A DNA stretch of 64,000 bases, taken from contig NZ_BFAG01000013.1 of NCBI RefSeq assembly GCF_002897375.1, positions 1 to 64,000 on the forward strand, in the 5' to 3' direction. The position numbers were made by a program, and so were the translations under genes. The notes beneath the pieces were generated by a model that worked only from the letters and a program-made list of their open reading frames with translations, was not told the origin of the DNA and made no database searches. The stretch comes from Deinococcus aerius. GTDB lineage: Bacteria > Deinococcota > Deinococci > Deinococcales > Deinococcaceae. Shown piece by piece: positions 38,157 through 48,520 of this stretch. Position 1 is the first letter of the stretch, and the number at the start of each line of letters is the position of its first letter.

Positions 38157-39413
38157 TCACTTCCTATAGCGGGGCTGGGCATTATCAGCCGCGTACATAC
38201 CACTGGGAGTCATAACTATTGCACACTCCTCAGTAACATAACCGGCAAACCTCTTGTCTTTAGTTAAGGCCACAATCCTACCATCTATAAGTCGTTTTAA
38301 GGCTTCTATGGGAGATGGGTATCCTTTATTCTTGCAAAATTCTATTAGATCTGAGTCTTTAAGGTCGATCCTTCCCTGACTACCTAAACCTAGTAGCAAT
38401 GTAGACTCTACCTCGTTAATCTCCACGGGCTCCCAATCATATTCTACTACTTCCGATTCGTCAATTATATTGTAATATCTTATCTCCCACGCGGTCTCGC
38501 CTTTTTTTCTTTTGGGCTTGGCTTTTAGAAACATGTTCAACCGTTCGATCTTTAAATCTTCTCCCCACGGCATGTAGACGTCAAATTCATTTGATATCTT
38601 CGTCCAAAGAACTTCAAGAAGAATTACGAGTGGGTTAAATGTTGTTGAGGCGAGAAAGTCCCAGTATCCATCAGTACTAATTGGGGTATATGGGTTACCG
38701 TTACACTTGACTATTGAGACGTTGTTAGATATGATAAGATTAGGATAAGAAGTTATGCCATAACCCTTCTTTTGCCGTGCCTGGTAAGAACTTAGAAATC
38801 TATACAAGGCGTCACGCATACCCTTTTCCGTTTTATAACCATTGTAGGACAGTATTATCTTCAAAGGCTGCATTCGCTCATAAACTAATGCATTATATAT
38901 TAGCAGTTCGCCATCAGACATTGAATCTCTGTTCGAAAATCCACTCGATATTTCTCCAAATATAGTTGCATAGTCTCTCTCAACTTTATCAACACCAATT
39001 GGCTTGTTAGAGGCACTTCCTTGCCTGATTTCTTGATAAAACATATCCCAGACCACCGCTAAGTGAGAAAAGGCATCTGTGAGGTCGCTAAACGACATGT
39101 CTTTCTTTATTTCGAAGACAGCAAGCACATTACCTATATCATATATGTATAAATCTGTGTTGGGTAACTTTTGTCCCTCACCGGTAGCCACCATAACGTC
39201 TATTTGTCCAGATAGAGTACCCAAGCTATTACGAATAAAGCCAGAGACGACACGAATGTCCAGTTCTTTTGGGATAGAAGAGCTAAGAAAGTTTTGTGAA
39301 AGTCCCTCGTACATAGCTCCTATTGTAGGAGCGTGTTTTATTTTAATTTTTTCCATTTCAATGAGCTCTTTTTTGATCAATTGCTCGACGAGCTCTGCCA
39401 CGGTACGTATCAT
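38157..39413 (-). CDS. DUF6602-like protein with PD-(D/E)xK-type motif
   Basis: About 418 residues, from strikingly AT-rich DNA. HAPTIGAMYEGLSQNFL, SGQIDVMVA (D) and VLAVFEIKKDMSFSDL (ExK) give the arrangement of DUF6602 and PD-(D/E)xK nucleases. The rest is unassigned, with a C-terminal AAD-like tail. GAGGTGG lies just before the ATG at 39413; a GTG at 39470 is an alternative. Probably a transferred restriction- or defence-related nuclease; activity is inferred. Confidence 0.7.
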   Translation of the reverse strand: MIRTVAELVEQLIKKELIEMEKIKIKHAPTIGAMYEGLSQNFLSSSIPKELDIRVVSGFIRNSLGTLSGQIDVMVATGEGQKLPNTDLYIYDIGNVLAVFEIKKDMSFSDLTDAFSHLAVVWDMFYQEIRQGSASNKPIGVDKVERDYATIFGEISSGFSNRDSMSDGELLIYNALVYERMQPLKIILSYNGYKTEKGMRDALYRFLSSYQARQKKGYGITSYPNLIISNNVSIVKCNGNPYTPISTDGYWDFLASTTFNPLVILLEVLWTKISNEFDVYMPWGEDLKIERLNMFLKAKPKRKKGETAWEIRYYNIIDESEVVEYDWEPVEINEVESTLLLGLGSQGRIDLKDSDLIEFCKNKGYPSPIEALKRLIDGRIVALTKDKRFAGYVTEECAIVMTPSGMYAADNAQPRYRK

Positions 39414-39515
39414 ATCCACCTCTATTGGAAAAGAACGACGGAAGTTAGAGTATGGAACATGATACGCCACTTGATATCTCTAGTACCTTCGTTCAAGGGC
39501 TGTATAGCAACCATC

Positions 39516-39995
39516 TGTCGCCAGAGTTCCCCCTCCCCCGACCTCCGCTACGCCCTCGCCCGCGTCCACCCTCCCCCTGACGCCCGCCTCTCCTGCATCT
39601 GGGCCGCCGACGCCTACTCCCGGCCCGACGGGTGGGAGGACGTGCCGCCCGGCGTGCGGGCGTGGTGGCTATCCCTGACCGGGGAGTTGCTGCGCGGCCT
39701 GGGCTGGGGCCGCGTGGTGCTGGTGCAGGACGCGGGGTATCGGTGGTTCCGAATGCGGTACAGCGTGCAGGAGGCGACGCCCGAGCGGGTGCGGGCGGCG
39801 GTGGAGGGGGATCACGGGGCGCCGTCGTCCTCCGGGTCGTTCACGCTGGCGTGGGGGGCGAGCGTGGAGCGCGGGCGGGTGGCCTGCCGGGGCGCGGCGT
39901 TCAGCGTGGGGGATCAGCTCGGGGTGTGCCTGTACGCGGTGCCGGATGATCTGGAGCGGCTGGGGGCTTGGGCGGATCAGGGGCGGTGGCTGTGA
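39516..39995 (+). pseudogene. 5'-truncated hypothetical gene
   Basis: A GC-rich coding stretch of about 155 codons (DLRYALARVHPPPDARL, then WYLS-like WWLSLTGELLRGLGWG, ending DQGRWL) reads straight out of AT-rich foreign DNA at about 39515. There is no credible start: an in-frame TTG lies in the AT-rich part and GTG codons at 39642 and 39654 are inside the conserved-looking region. The 5' end was probably lost when the nuclease gene inserted. No family recognised. Confidence 0.5.
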
Positions 39996-40040
39996 GCCTT
40001 CCGGCTTCGTTGCCCCACGCAGACAAGGGTATGACACGGT

Positions 40041-40046
40041 TATACT
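40041..40046 (+). promoter_or_regulatory. -10 box, leaderless start of the MazE/MazF-type pair
   Basis: TATACT with 6 nt to the GTG at 40053. Confidence 0.6.
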
Positions 40047-40052
40047 CCAGCC

Positions 40053-40289
40053 GTGAAGACCGCCATCTCTCTGGACGATCAGACTTTCGCGGAGGCGGAG
40101 GCTCTGGCACAGAAATTACGGCTCACCCGCAGTGAACTGTACCGGGCAGCCCTGCGCGAGTTCCTGGCCCGTCACAGGGGCGAGGACGTGACGGCGGCAC
40201 TCGACCGCGTGTATGGCGCGGGCGCCGAGCAGGACGACGACCTGCGGCGGGAGGCGGCGCGCCGAACGTTCGAGGCGAACGAGTGGTGA
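40053..40289 (+). CDS. ribbon-helix-helix antitoxin
   Basis: A 78-residue antitoxin. MKTAISLDDQTFAEAEALAQK and LTRSELYRAALREFLARH form the RHH DNA-binding fold; the acidic tail would bind the toxin. Overlaps the toxin gene by GTGA. Confidence 0.85.
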   Translation: MKTAISLDDQTFAEAEALAQKLRLTRSELYRAALREFLARHRGEDVTAALDRVYGAGAEQDDDLRREAARRTFEANEW

Positions 40290-40627
40290 TCTCGCGCGGC
40301 GAAATCTGGTGGGCCGACCTGGGCGAACCTGTGGGCAGCCGTCCGGCCTTCATTCGCCCGGTGCTGGTGGTTCAGGCGGACAGCTTTAACCGAAGTCGCA
40401 TCGCCACTGGCATCGGAGCCGTGTTGACCAGCAACCTCGCGCTGGGGGCTGCGCCGGGGAATGTCCTTCTGGAAGCTCACCGTACACGCCTCCCCAAGGA
40501 CAGTGTGGTGAACGTGTCCGCCCTCGTCACCCTCAATAAGGTCGAGTTGACAGAACGGGTGTCGGAACTGAGCGTGACTGCCATGCAGGAGGTGGACGCT
40601 GGGCTGCGGCTGGTGCTGAGCCTGTAG
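40286..40627 (+). CDS. MazF/PemK-family endoribonuclease toxin
   Basis: A 113-residue toxin of the MazF/PemK family that cleaves mRNA at short sequences. SRGEIWWADLGEPVGS and RPVLVVQADSFNRSRI are signatures, and VNVSALVTLNKVEL the conserved second half. GTG start in the antitoxin stop. Confidence 0.9.
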   Translation: MISRGEIWWADLGEPVGSRPAFIRPVLVVQADSFNRSRIATGIGAVLTSNLALGAAPGNVLLEAHRTRLPKDSVVNVSALVTLNKVELTERVSELSVTAMQEVDAGLRLVLSL

Positions 40628-40659
40628 CTCGTGTTGGAAGCCGTTCCCTCCCCCTCCTC

Positions 40660-40665
40660 TATCCT
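40660..40665 (+). promoter_or_regulatory. -10 box, leaderless start of the YwbE gene
   Basis: TATCCT, 6 nt before the ATG at 40672. Confidence 0.6.
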
Positions 40666-40671
40666 CTCCCC

Positions 40672-40878
40672 ATGCCTCCTTCCCGTTCCCAGATTCGGCC
40701 CGGCCTGACCGTGGACATCGTGCAGAAGCAGGACCAGGCGACCGGCAGGCTCACGCGCGGCGTGGTGGCAGGGCTGCTGACCAAATCGCCCACCCACCCG
40801 CACGGCATCAAGGTGCGGCTGACGACCGGACAGGTGGGCCGGGTGCAGGCGGTCGTGGGCGAGGCCGAGGCGGGCTGA
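40672..40878 (+). CDS. YwbE-family protein
   Basis: A 68-residue YwbE/DUF2196 protein: IRPGLTVDIVQKQDQATG and HPHGIKVRLTTGQVGRVQ are the family pattern, an SH3-like beta barrel. Function unknown across the family. Confidence 0.85.
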   Translation: MPPSRSQIRPGLTVDIVQKQDQATGRLTRGVVAGLLTKSPTHPHGIKVRLTTGQVGRVQAVVGEAEAG

Positions 40879-41004
40879 GTGCGCCTCATTAACCGGGGCG
40901 AATGGCCGCACTCCCAGGTTCGACGAGCGCTTTCGGTTAAGGCCGAGATGGGGACAACTGACTGCCCGATTGAGCCCATTATGCTTGTGAAGGGAGTCAC
41001 GAAT

Positions 41005-41826
<822 letters not shown>

Positions 41827-41878
41827 GGTTGGGAATGTAAGGGCCTGGGGGTGAACGGGGTCGGAAGGCCCGTTCGCC

Positions 41879-41915
41879 CCCACAACCCTTTTCTCCCCGG
41901 GAAGGTCCTTGGGCT
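41879..41915 (+). repeat. 37-bp direct repeat, copy 1
   Basis: Identical to 41952-41988. Its centre is the near-palindrome TTCTCCCCGGGAA. The bases after it read TAGACT across the repeat end, a possible -10 box present only at this copy. Confidence 0.9.
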
Positions 41916-41951
41916 TAGACTCGTCTCTGCACCCCCATCAACCGAGTAGGT

Positions 41952-41988
41952 CCCACAACCCTTTTCTCCCCGGGAAGGTCCTTGGGCT
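41952..41988 (+). repeat. 37-bp direct repeat, copy 2
   Basis: Exact second copy, starting 73 bp after the first, in the 223-bp space before the CBS-oxidase genes. Seven helical turns of spacing places both palindromes on the same DNA face. Probable regulator sites. Confidence 0.9.
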
Positions 41989-42049
41989 GGGACGGTGGTA
42001 ATGACCCCGTAATGGGGGGGCGGGAGCCTGCGGGCATGGAGGCCCTGCC

Positions 42050-42517
42050 ATGAATGTCGCCGCCCTGATGACCTCTCCCCCCGTCTCCGTCACCCCCGAC
42101 CACAGCCTGCCCGACGCGGCCCGGCTGATGCGGCAGCGGGGCATTCGCCGCCTGCCCGTGCTCGACGGCCCCCGCCTGGTCGGCATCGTGACCGACCGCG
42201 ACCTGCGTGAGGCGATGCCGGGCCGGGTCACCACCCTGAGCATGTGGGAGGCGACCACGCAGCTCGCGGGCGTGTGTGTGGGCGAGGTGATGCGCCGCAG
42301 CGTGGTCACGACCACCCCCGACGCGAACGCCCGCGACGCGGCCTACACGCTGCTGCGCCACCGCATCGGCGGAATGCCCGTGGTAGATGACTCGGGTGCC
42401 GTGGTCGGGATGCTCACCGTCACCGACCTGCTGCACGACTACGCCCGCACGCCGGAGCCCCTGACCAAGGAACCCAGCCGCACGGACGCTCCCGCCGGGC
42501 TGGAGGCCCCGCTATGA
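42050..42517 (+). CDS. tandem CBS-domain protein
   Basis: A 155-residue protein of two CBS domains (VAALMTSPPVSVTPD... and VGEVMRRSVVTTTPD...), a Bateman module that binds adenine nucleotides. GGAGG lies 7 nt before the ATG. Its stop overlaps the next gene (ATGA), so it is part of the oxidase operon and may adjust it to energy state; that is inference. Confidence 0.88.
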   Translation: MNVAALMTSPPVSVTPDHSLPDAARLMRQRGIRRLPVLDGPRLVGIVTDRDLREAMPGRVTTLSMWEATTQLAGVCVGEVMRRSVVTTTPDANARDAAYTLLRHRIGGMPVVDDSGAVVGMLTVTDLLHDYARTPEPLTKEPSRTDAPAGLEAPL

Positions 42518-42696
42518 GTGACTCCTCCACTCCGCCCCCCCGCCCCGCCGCTCAGGAGGACACGGCACCGGTCACCCACGAACACCGCGGCCCCAGCGTG
42601 GTGCCCGTCGGTACGCTGATGCTGGTCGCCGTGGTGCTGCTTTCGATCATCTGGCTGTGGATGCTCGTTCTCGGCATCCAGCAGGGAAGGGCCTGA
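42514..42696 (+). CDS. cytochrome c oxidase subunit IIa-like small membrane protein
   Basis: A 60-residue protein with one transmembrane helix (VGTLMLVAVVLLSIIWLWML) after a Pro-rich cytoplasmic N-terminus. Size and place directly before subunit II fit the extra single-helix subunit of ba3 oxidases. Overlaps both neighbours by single-base or ATGA junctions. Confidence 0.75.
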   Translation: MSDSSTPPPRPAAQEDTAPVTHEHRGPSVVPVGTLMLVAVVLLSIIWLWMLVLGIQQGRA

Positions 42697-43259
42697 TGAC
42701 AAAGGGTTCACGCGCCCCCGTCCCCCGGCTGGAGCATCACACCCTGGAGCGGATCGAGACCGTGTGGTTCGGCATTGCGGTGGCGATGGCCGTTCTCCTG
42801 TTCGCCAGCGTCCTTGCCAGCTTCGTCAGCGGCACCTACCCGGCCTTGAAGGGTGAGGGGGGGCACCACATCACCGGCGTGGAGAACGGGCGGCTCGACC
42901 CCCGCAACCTCGCCGCCACGCCCTTTGCCAAGCCCGGCCTGCGGGAGAACCCCGACGGCAGCCTGGAGGCCTTTGTCGTCGCGCGGGCCTTTGCCTTCGA
43001 GCCCGCCGTGCTGCGGGTGCCCGCGGGCCGCCCGATCACCTTCCACGTGACCTCCGCCGACGTGCTGCACGGCTACCAGGTCGAGGGCACCAACATCAAC
43101 GCGACCGCCATGCCCGGCCAGGTGGCGAGCTTCACGACCACCTTCCGCCAGCCTGGCGAACTCGACACCATCTGCAACGAGTACTGCGGCGTCGGCCACC
43201 ACAACATGATCACCCGCGTGATCGTGGAAGCGCCGCAGCAGGCCACGACCCAGCCCTGA
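42696..43259 (+). CDS. cbaB: ba3-type cytochrome c oxidase subunit II
   Basis: A 187-residue subunit with one N-terminal membrane helix (WFGIAVAMAVLLFASVLASF) and a cupredoxin domain outside. The CuA ligands are the His of DVLHGYQ and the C-NEY-C-GVG-H-HNM cluster. Accepts electrons from cytochrome c. Its ATG shares the last base of the subunit IIa stop. Confidence 0.9.
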   Translation: MTKGSRAPVPRLEHHTLERIETVWFGIAVAMAVLLFASVLASFVSGTYPALKGEGGHHITGVENGRLDPRNLAATPFAKPGLRENPDGSLEAFVVARAFAFEPAVLRVPAGRPITFHVTSADVLHGYQVEGTNINATAMPGQVASFTTTFRQPGELDTICNEYCGVGHHNMITRVIVEAPQQATTQP

Positions 43260-43272
43260 CAGGAGCCCCCTT

Positions 43273-45041
<1,769 letters not shown>

Positions 45042-45042
<1 letters not shown>

Positions 45043-45458
45043 TGAGCGGGGACCGTTCCTTCACCCGCGGAGAGATCACCGGGGCGCTGACCTTCGTGGT
45101 GCTCGCCGTCGCCATCGGCATAAGCTCATACCGCGCGGGCCTGAACATCTCGGGGGGCACGGGCGGGGCCGGGATGACCGCCTCAGCCGCCCCGGCCCCG
45201 GTGAACGGGCAGGACCTCTACGCCTCCAACTGCGCGGGCTGCCACGGGGCGCAGGCGCAGGGCGGAGTAGGTCCCGGTCTGGCCGAGACCAAAGCCTGGG
45301 CCGACGCCGACTTCCGGCAGGCGGTGCTGCACGGCCAGGCCCCGGGAGGCCGCACGCTCTCGCCCGTCATGCCCCGCTTCGGGGACACGGGCCTGGGCGG
45401 CGAGGCCCCCACCGAAGAGCAGATCGACGCCATCCACGCCTACGTGAAGGGGCTGTAG
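45042..45458 (+). CDS. membrane-anchored c-type cytochrome
   Basis: A 138-residue protein with an uncleaved N-terminal helix (ITGALTFVVLAVAIGISS) and a cytochrome c domain. The haem motif is CAGCH (64-68) and the likely axial Met is in VMPRFGD. It starts within the subunit I stop and probably donates electrons to the oxidase. Confidence 0.9.
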
Positions 45459-45476
45459 CCCGGCCCACCCCAGAAG

Positions 45477-45510
45477 GACGCCCCGGCCAGAAGCTGGGGC
45501 GTCTGCCTTG
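45477..45510 (+). terminator. terminator of the oxidase operon
   Basis: GACGCCCC (45477-45484) pairs with GGGGCGTC (45496-45503); TGCCTTGTTGTT follows. Confidence 0.8.
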
Positions 45511-45523
45511 TTGTTCCCCCGCG

Positions 45524-45633
45524 TTAGGGCGGGGCTCGGAAATCTGGTCACCCTCAGCGCAAGCGTTGGGTCACGGGGCCTGGGGACGCTTCGCTGGCGC
45601 TCAGCAGGACAACCTCGTTGCGCCCCGCCCTAA
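45524..45633 (+). mobile_element. 110-bp MITE-like element with 12-bp terminal inverted repeats
   Basis: TTAGGGCGGGGC at 45524-45535 is exactly inverted at 45622-45633. The interior has no coding capacity but includes GGGGACGCTTCGCTGGCGCT, shared with 18466-18554. The right end supplies the TAG stop of the gene ending at 45630. Confidence 0.6.
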
Positions 45634-45914
45634 TCCGCCGCGCTCCCCGTCACTTCCTCCAGGGCGGGGAGGTGGTGGGCCGCCGTGTCGTGCAGCCCGG
45701 CGAAGCGCAGGTGGCGCTGGCAGATGAACCACAGCTCACCCCTGTCGTTGGGCAGGATGAAGTAGGCGTCCGAGGTCTCGGAGGGGTTATAGATGCCCAG
45801 CACGCGGTAGAGGCGGTCCGTGCTGAAGCCGCTGTCGAGCGGGCGGGGCACCGGGGCGCGCGGACCTTCGAGCTGCTCGACACGCACGAACATCTGGGGA
45901 TGAAAGGCGAGCAT
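45630..45914 (-). CDS. small hypothetical protein
   Basis: A 94-residue protein (LAFHPQMFVRVEQLEG, then YRVLGIYNPSETSDAYFILPNDRGELWFIC) of beta-rich character, likely a conserved Deinococcus protein; no family recognised. GTGAGG precedes the ATG at 45914. The stop codon lies in the element at 45524-45633. Confidence 0.65.
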   Translation of the reverse strand: MLAFHPQMFVRVEQLEGPRAPVPRPLDSGFSTDRLYRVLGIYNPSETSDAYFILPNDRGELWFICQRHLRFAGLHDTAAHHLPALEEVTGSAAD

Positions 45915-46013
45915 GGTGCCCTCACTGTGCGCGCGGGCCGGGGCCGAGACGGGAGCTTTTGCCACAAGCTCAACCGTAGGACCGCTGCGTCCCAAGGTTG
46001 AATCAAGGGCGGC

Positions 46014-46691
46014 TCAGGTCTGCGCGGAGGAAGACGGTTCCAGCCCCACCGGCGCCTCGGGCAACTCGGGCAGGGTGTAGGAGTGGGCCACCTGCGGCAT
46101 CTCCAGCGACTCGTGCCCCCGGCTGACGATGCGCCCGCCGCTGTACCCCGCCACGCTCGTCAGGGTGAGTTCCCAGTTGCGCCGCTGCGCCGCGTGGACG
46201 CCGAAGATATACGCCAGGCGGTCGAACTGCGAGTTGGTTCGCAGCAGCGACTCGATCTGGAGGACCAGGCGGCCCGGCTCCTCCTGCGGGTAGACCCGGA
46301 AGTCGGAGGTGCCCGCGTCGGGGTGCAGCCGCAGGGTGCGGACCCGGAAACCCAGCGGGTCGATGTGTTCGACGACCACGTACCCCCGGCGGATCAGCAG
46401 CATCCGAATCCCCAGGCGGTCGCCCTTCTCCACGGGCGGCACGGGATGGTCCAGCCCCCGGAACCAGGCGAGCCACTTCGGCGCGTGGTCGGGCAGGTGG
46501 TTGCGCCAGTGCTCGGCCACTGCCTCGGGCGTGCGGGTCGCGCCCTCGACCTCCACCCAGTAGCGGCGGCGGGTGAGGGGACCCACGCCGTCCTCCGGCC
46601 CCGAGGGACGCAGCGGGTCGGGCGGGCCCTTCAGGGCGTAGGCGGCCAGGGCCACGGCGGGCAGGGTGAGCAGGCGGAGCAGTCGGGACAT
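46014..46691 (-). CDS. exported protein with DUF1990-like region
   Basis: A 225-residue protein with an N-terminal hydrophobic signal or anchor (LLRLLTLPAVALAAYAL). Segments GPLTRRRYWVEVEG, DRLGIRMLLIRRGYVVVEHI and LGFRVRTLRLHPDAGTSDFRV resemble DUF1990, a START-like fold. GGAGG lies before the ATG at 46691. Ligand unknown. Confidence 0.65.
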   Translation of the reverse strand: MSRLLRLLTLPAVALAAYALKGPPDPLRPSGPEDGVGPLTRRRYWVEVEGATRTPEAVAEHWRNHLPDHAPKWLAWFRGLDHPVPPVEKGDRLGIRMLLIRRGYVVVEHIDPLGFRVRTLRLHPDAGTSDFRVYPQEEPGRLVLQIESLLRTNSQFDRLAYIFGVHAAQRRNWELTLTSVAGYSGGRIVSRGHESLEMPQVAHSYTLPELPEAPVGLEPSSSAQT

Positions 46692-46798
46692 GGAAGAGAC
46701 CTCCAGGGGGAGCGGGAGCCCGCGCGGTGCGCGCAAGATACCGGCCAGGAGACCCGGCCCGACTTCATCCAGCCCAGAGGAAGGGCCACAATGAGGCC

Positions 46799-47548
46799 AT
46801 GACCGAAGGCCCCCTCCCCCGCCTGGCCCGTGCGGAGGCGGCCTCGCATGCCCCCTATGGCGGGAGGGGAGCCGCCGCGCGCTTCGGCCCGCTCGCGGCT
46901 GTCCACGCCGGGCCGGATCTCCCGGTGAACACAGCCTGGCACGACGGGAGCCCCGGGCTGGGCGAGGCCCACCTGCGAGAGTTCGAGGTCTTCTGCGCGG
47001 AGCACGGACAGCGGCCCACCCTGCATGTCCTCTCGCACGCCGCGCCGCCCCTGCTGCCGCTCCTGAGCGCGAGGGGCTACACGCTGGGACACGTTCTCCA
47101 CGTCTACGTCCACGACCTCGGCACCCTCCCGCCGCCCCCGGCGCTGGAGGTTCGGGAGGAAGCCGATGCGGAGGTCTGGGCCGACCTCTCCGCGCGGGGA
47201 TTCGGGCCGGGCAGCGAGGCGATCATGCACTGGGTAGCCAATGCACCCGGCGTGCGCCGCTTGGTGGCGTGGGTAGACGGCAGGCCCGCCGGAACCGCCG
47301 CCCTGAGTATTCGGGAGGGCGTGGCGGCCCTCTACGGCACCTCGACCCTGCCGGAGTTCCGGGGCAGAGGAGCGCAGACGGCCCTGCTCGCCGCGCGGCT
47401 GCACCTGGCCACCCGGCTGGGGGCCGACCTTGCCAGCGTGTTCGTCACGCCCGGCAGCGGCAGCGAACGCAACGTGCGGCGGGCGGGATTTGCGGTGTCG
47501 GGGGCGCGGCTGACGTTCGTGCGGGAGGGAAAGTCAGAGCAGATGTGA
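46799..47548 (+). CDS. GNAT-family acetyltransferase, two-domain
   Basis: A 249-residue protein. The C-terminal GNAT domain has LYGTSTLPEFRGRGAQTALLA with RGRGAQ as acetyl-CoA loop and SERNVRRAGFAVSG as final motif. The N-terminal half is a divergent GNAT-like domain, the same layout as 13231-14064, so the two may be paralogues. Ends 15 bp inside the converging HIT gene. Confidence 0.75.
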   Translation: MTEGPLPRLARAEAASHAPYGGRGAAARFGPLAAVHAGPDLPVNTAWHDGSPGLGEAHLREFEVFCAEHGQRPTLHVLSHAAPPLLPLLSARGYTLGHVLHVYVHDLGTLPPPPALEVREEADAEVWADLSARGFGPGSEAIMHWVANAPGVRRLVAWVDGRPAGTAALSIREGVAALYGTSTLPEFRGRGAQTALLAARLHLATRLGADLASVFVTPGSGSERNVRRAGFAVSGARLTFVREGKSEQM

Positions 47549-48004
47549 TTTCAGCCGAGCGGCGTATCCCGCCCGCTCCTCCGGCGGCATCACCGAACCG
47601 TGGGTGAAGTACAAACTGTCGTCCGGCCAGCGGGGAAAGACGTGCAGGTGGGAGTGCCACACGTCCTGCTGCCCCGCCGGTTCGTTGTGCTGCCGGGTGC
47701 TGATCCCCGCGCAGCCGTAAGCCGCCTTCATGGCAAGGGCTACCCGGCGGGAAAGCGCGTGGACTCGTGCCCCAACGGCGTCGGGGAGGACGTACAGGTT
47801 TTCGTAGTGCGCGGTGGGAATGATCAGAACGTGTCCGGGCGTCCCGGGCCACTGCTTGGCGGCGATCAGGGCCAGCGCGAACTCTTCCCTGTAGATCACG
47901 TCGCTCTCCCGGCTCCAGACGTGTTCGTTCTCTACGCCCGCGGCGAGCAGGCAGAACGGGCAGACATACCCCGGCGGAGCGTGCGTGATCGTCTGTTCGG
48001 TCAT
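47534..48004 (-). CDS. HIT-family nucleotide hydrolase
   Basis: A 156-residue histidine-triad protein. The triad is HSHLHV in DVWHSHLHVFPRWP. CPFCLLAAG near the N-terminus may bind zinc. Family members cleave nucleoside phosphoramidates or dinucleoside polyphosphates. Confidence 0.9.
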   Translation of the reverse strand: MTEQTITHAPPGYVCPFCLLAAGVENEHVWSRESDVIYREEFALALIAAKQWPGTPGHVLIIPTAHYENLYVLPDAVGARVHALSRRVALAMKAAYGCAGISTRQHNEPAGQQDVWHSHLHVFPRWPDDSLYFTHGSVMPPEERAGYAARLKSHLL

Positions 48005-48039
48005 TTAAAATCCACGCCACCGGGAAGCAGTCCCAGAGT

Positions 48040-48504
48040 TCACCTGTCCACAGGGTTGCCCAGCAACTCCACCGCGCGCCTGCCGACTGGCCCCGCTAAC
48101 GGTGGAAGGTCATCCAGCCCGAAGAACCGCAGTTCCTCGCTCTCCTCCCCGTCGGGCGTGGGACTCCCCGTCCACTCGCGGACCGCATAAACCGCCGTGT
48201 ACATGTAGAACTCGTCGCCGTTCCCGATGCGCTTGAAGGTTTCCCCCCCGCTCACAACCCCCAGCAGCTCGGCCCGCTCCACCGTCAGGGCCGTCTCCTC
48301 TCGTAGTTCACGGCATAGGGTATCCTCGAACGCCTCGCCCAGCTCGCAGATGCCGCCGGGAACAGTCCAGCGGTCGGTCCCGCATTTCCGCTGGAACAGG
48401 AGTTCGCCCGCTGCGTTCAGGACCAGTCCAGCCGCCCCGACCAGGTTGACCGGGTGGGTGCCGATCCGATCCCGCAGGTCCCGAATATAACTCTCTTTAC
48501 TCAC
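48040..48504 (-). CDS. Nudix hydrolase
   Basis: A 154-residue Nudix enzyme. The Nudix box runs GGICELGEAFEDTLCRELRE then ETA, with the REEx core intact. Substrate unknown. GTG start at 48504; the codons after it (SKES) echo the SKEK end of the P1 peptidase gene just upstream, as a short duplication. Confidence 0.85.
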   Translation of the reverse strand: MSKESYIRDLRDRIGTHPVNLVGAAGLVLNAAGELLFQRKCGTDRWTVPGGICELGEAFEDTLCRELREETALTVERAELLGVVSGGETFKRIGNGDEFYMYTAVYAVREWTGSPTPDGEESEELRFFGLDDLPPLAGPVGRRAVELLGNPVDR

Positions 48505-48520
48505 GTGAGTATCCTACACA

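Noticed and set aside
39333..39515. Extension of the truncated gene into the AT-rich region
   Set aside because: The sequence there is antisense to the start of the DUF6602-like gene and of different composition, so it cannot be the original N-terminus.
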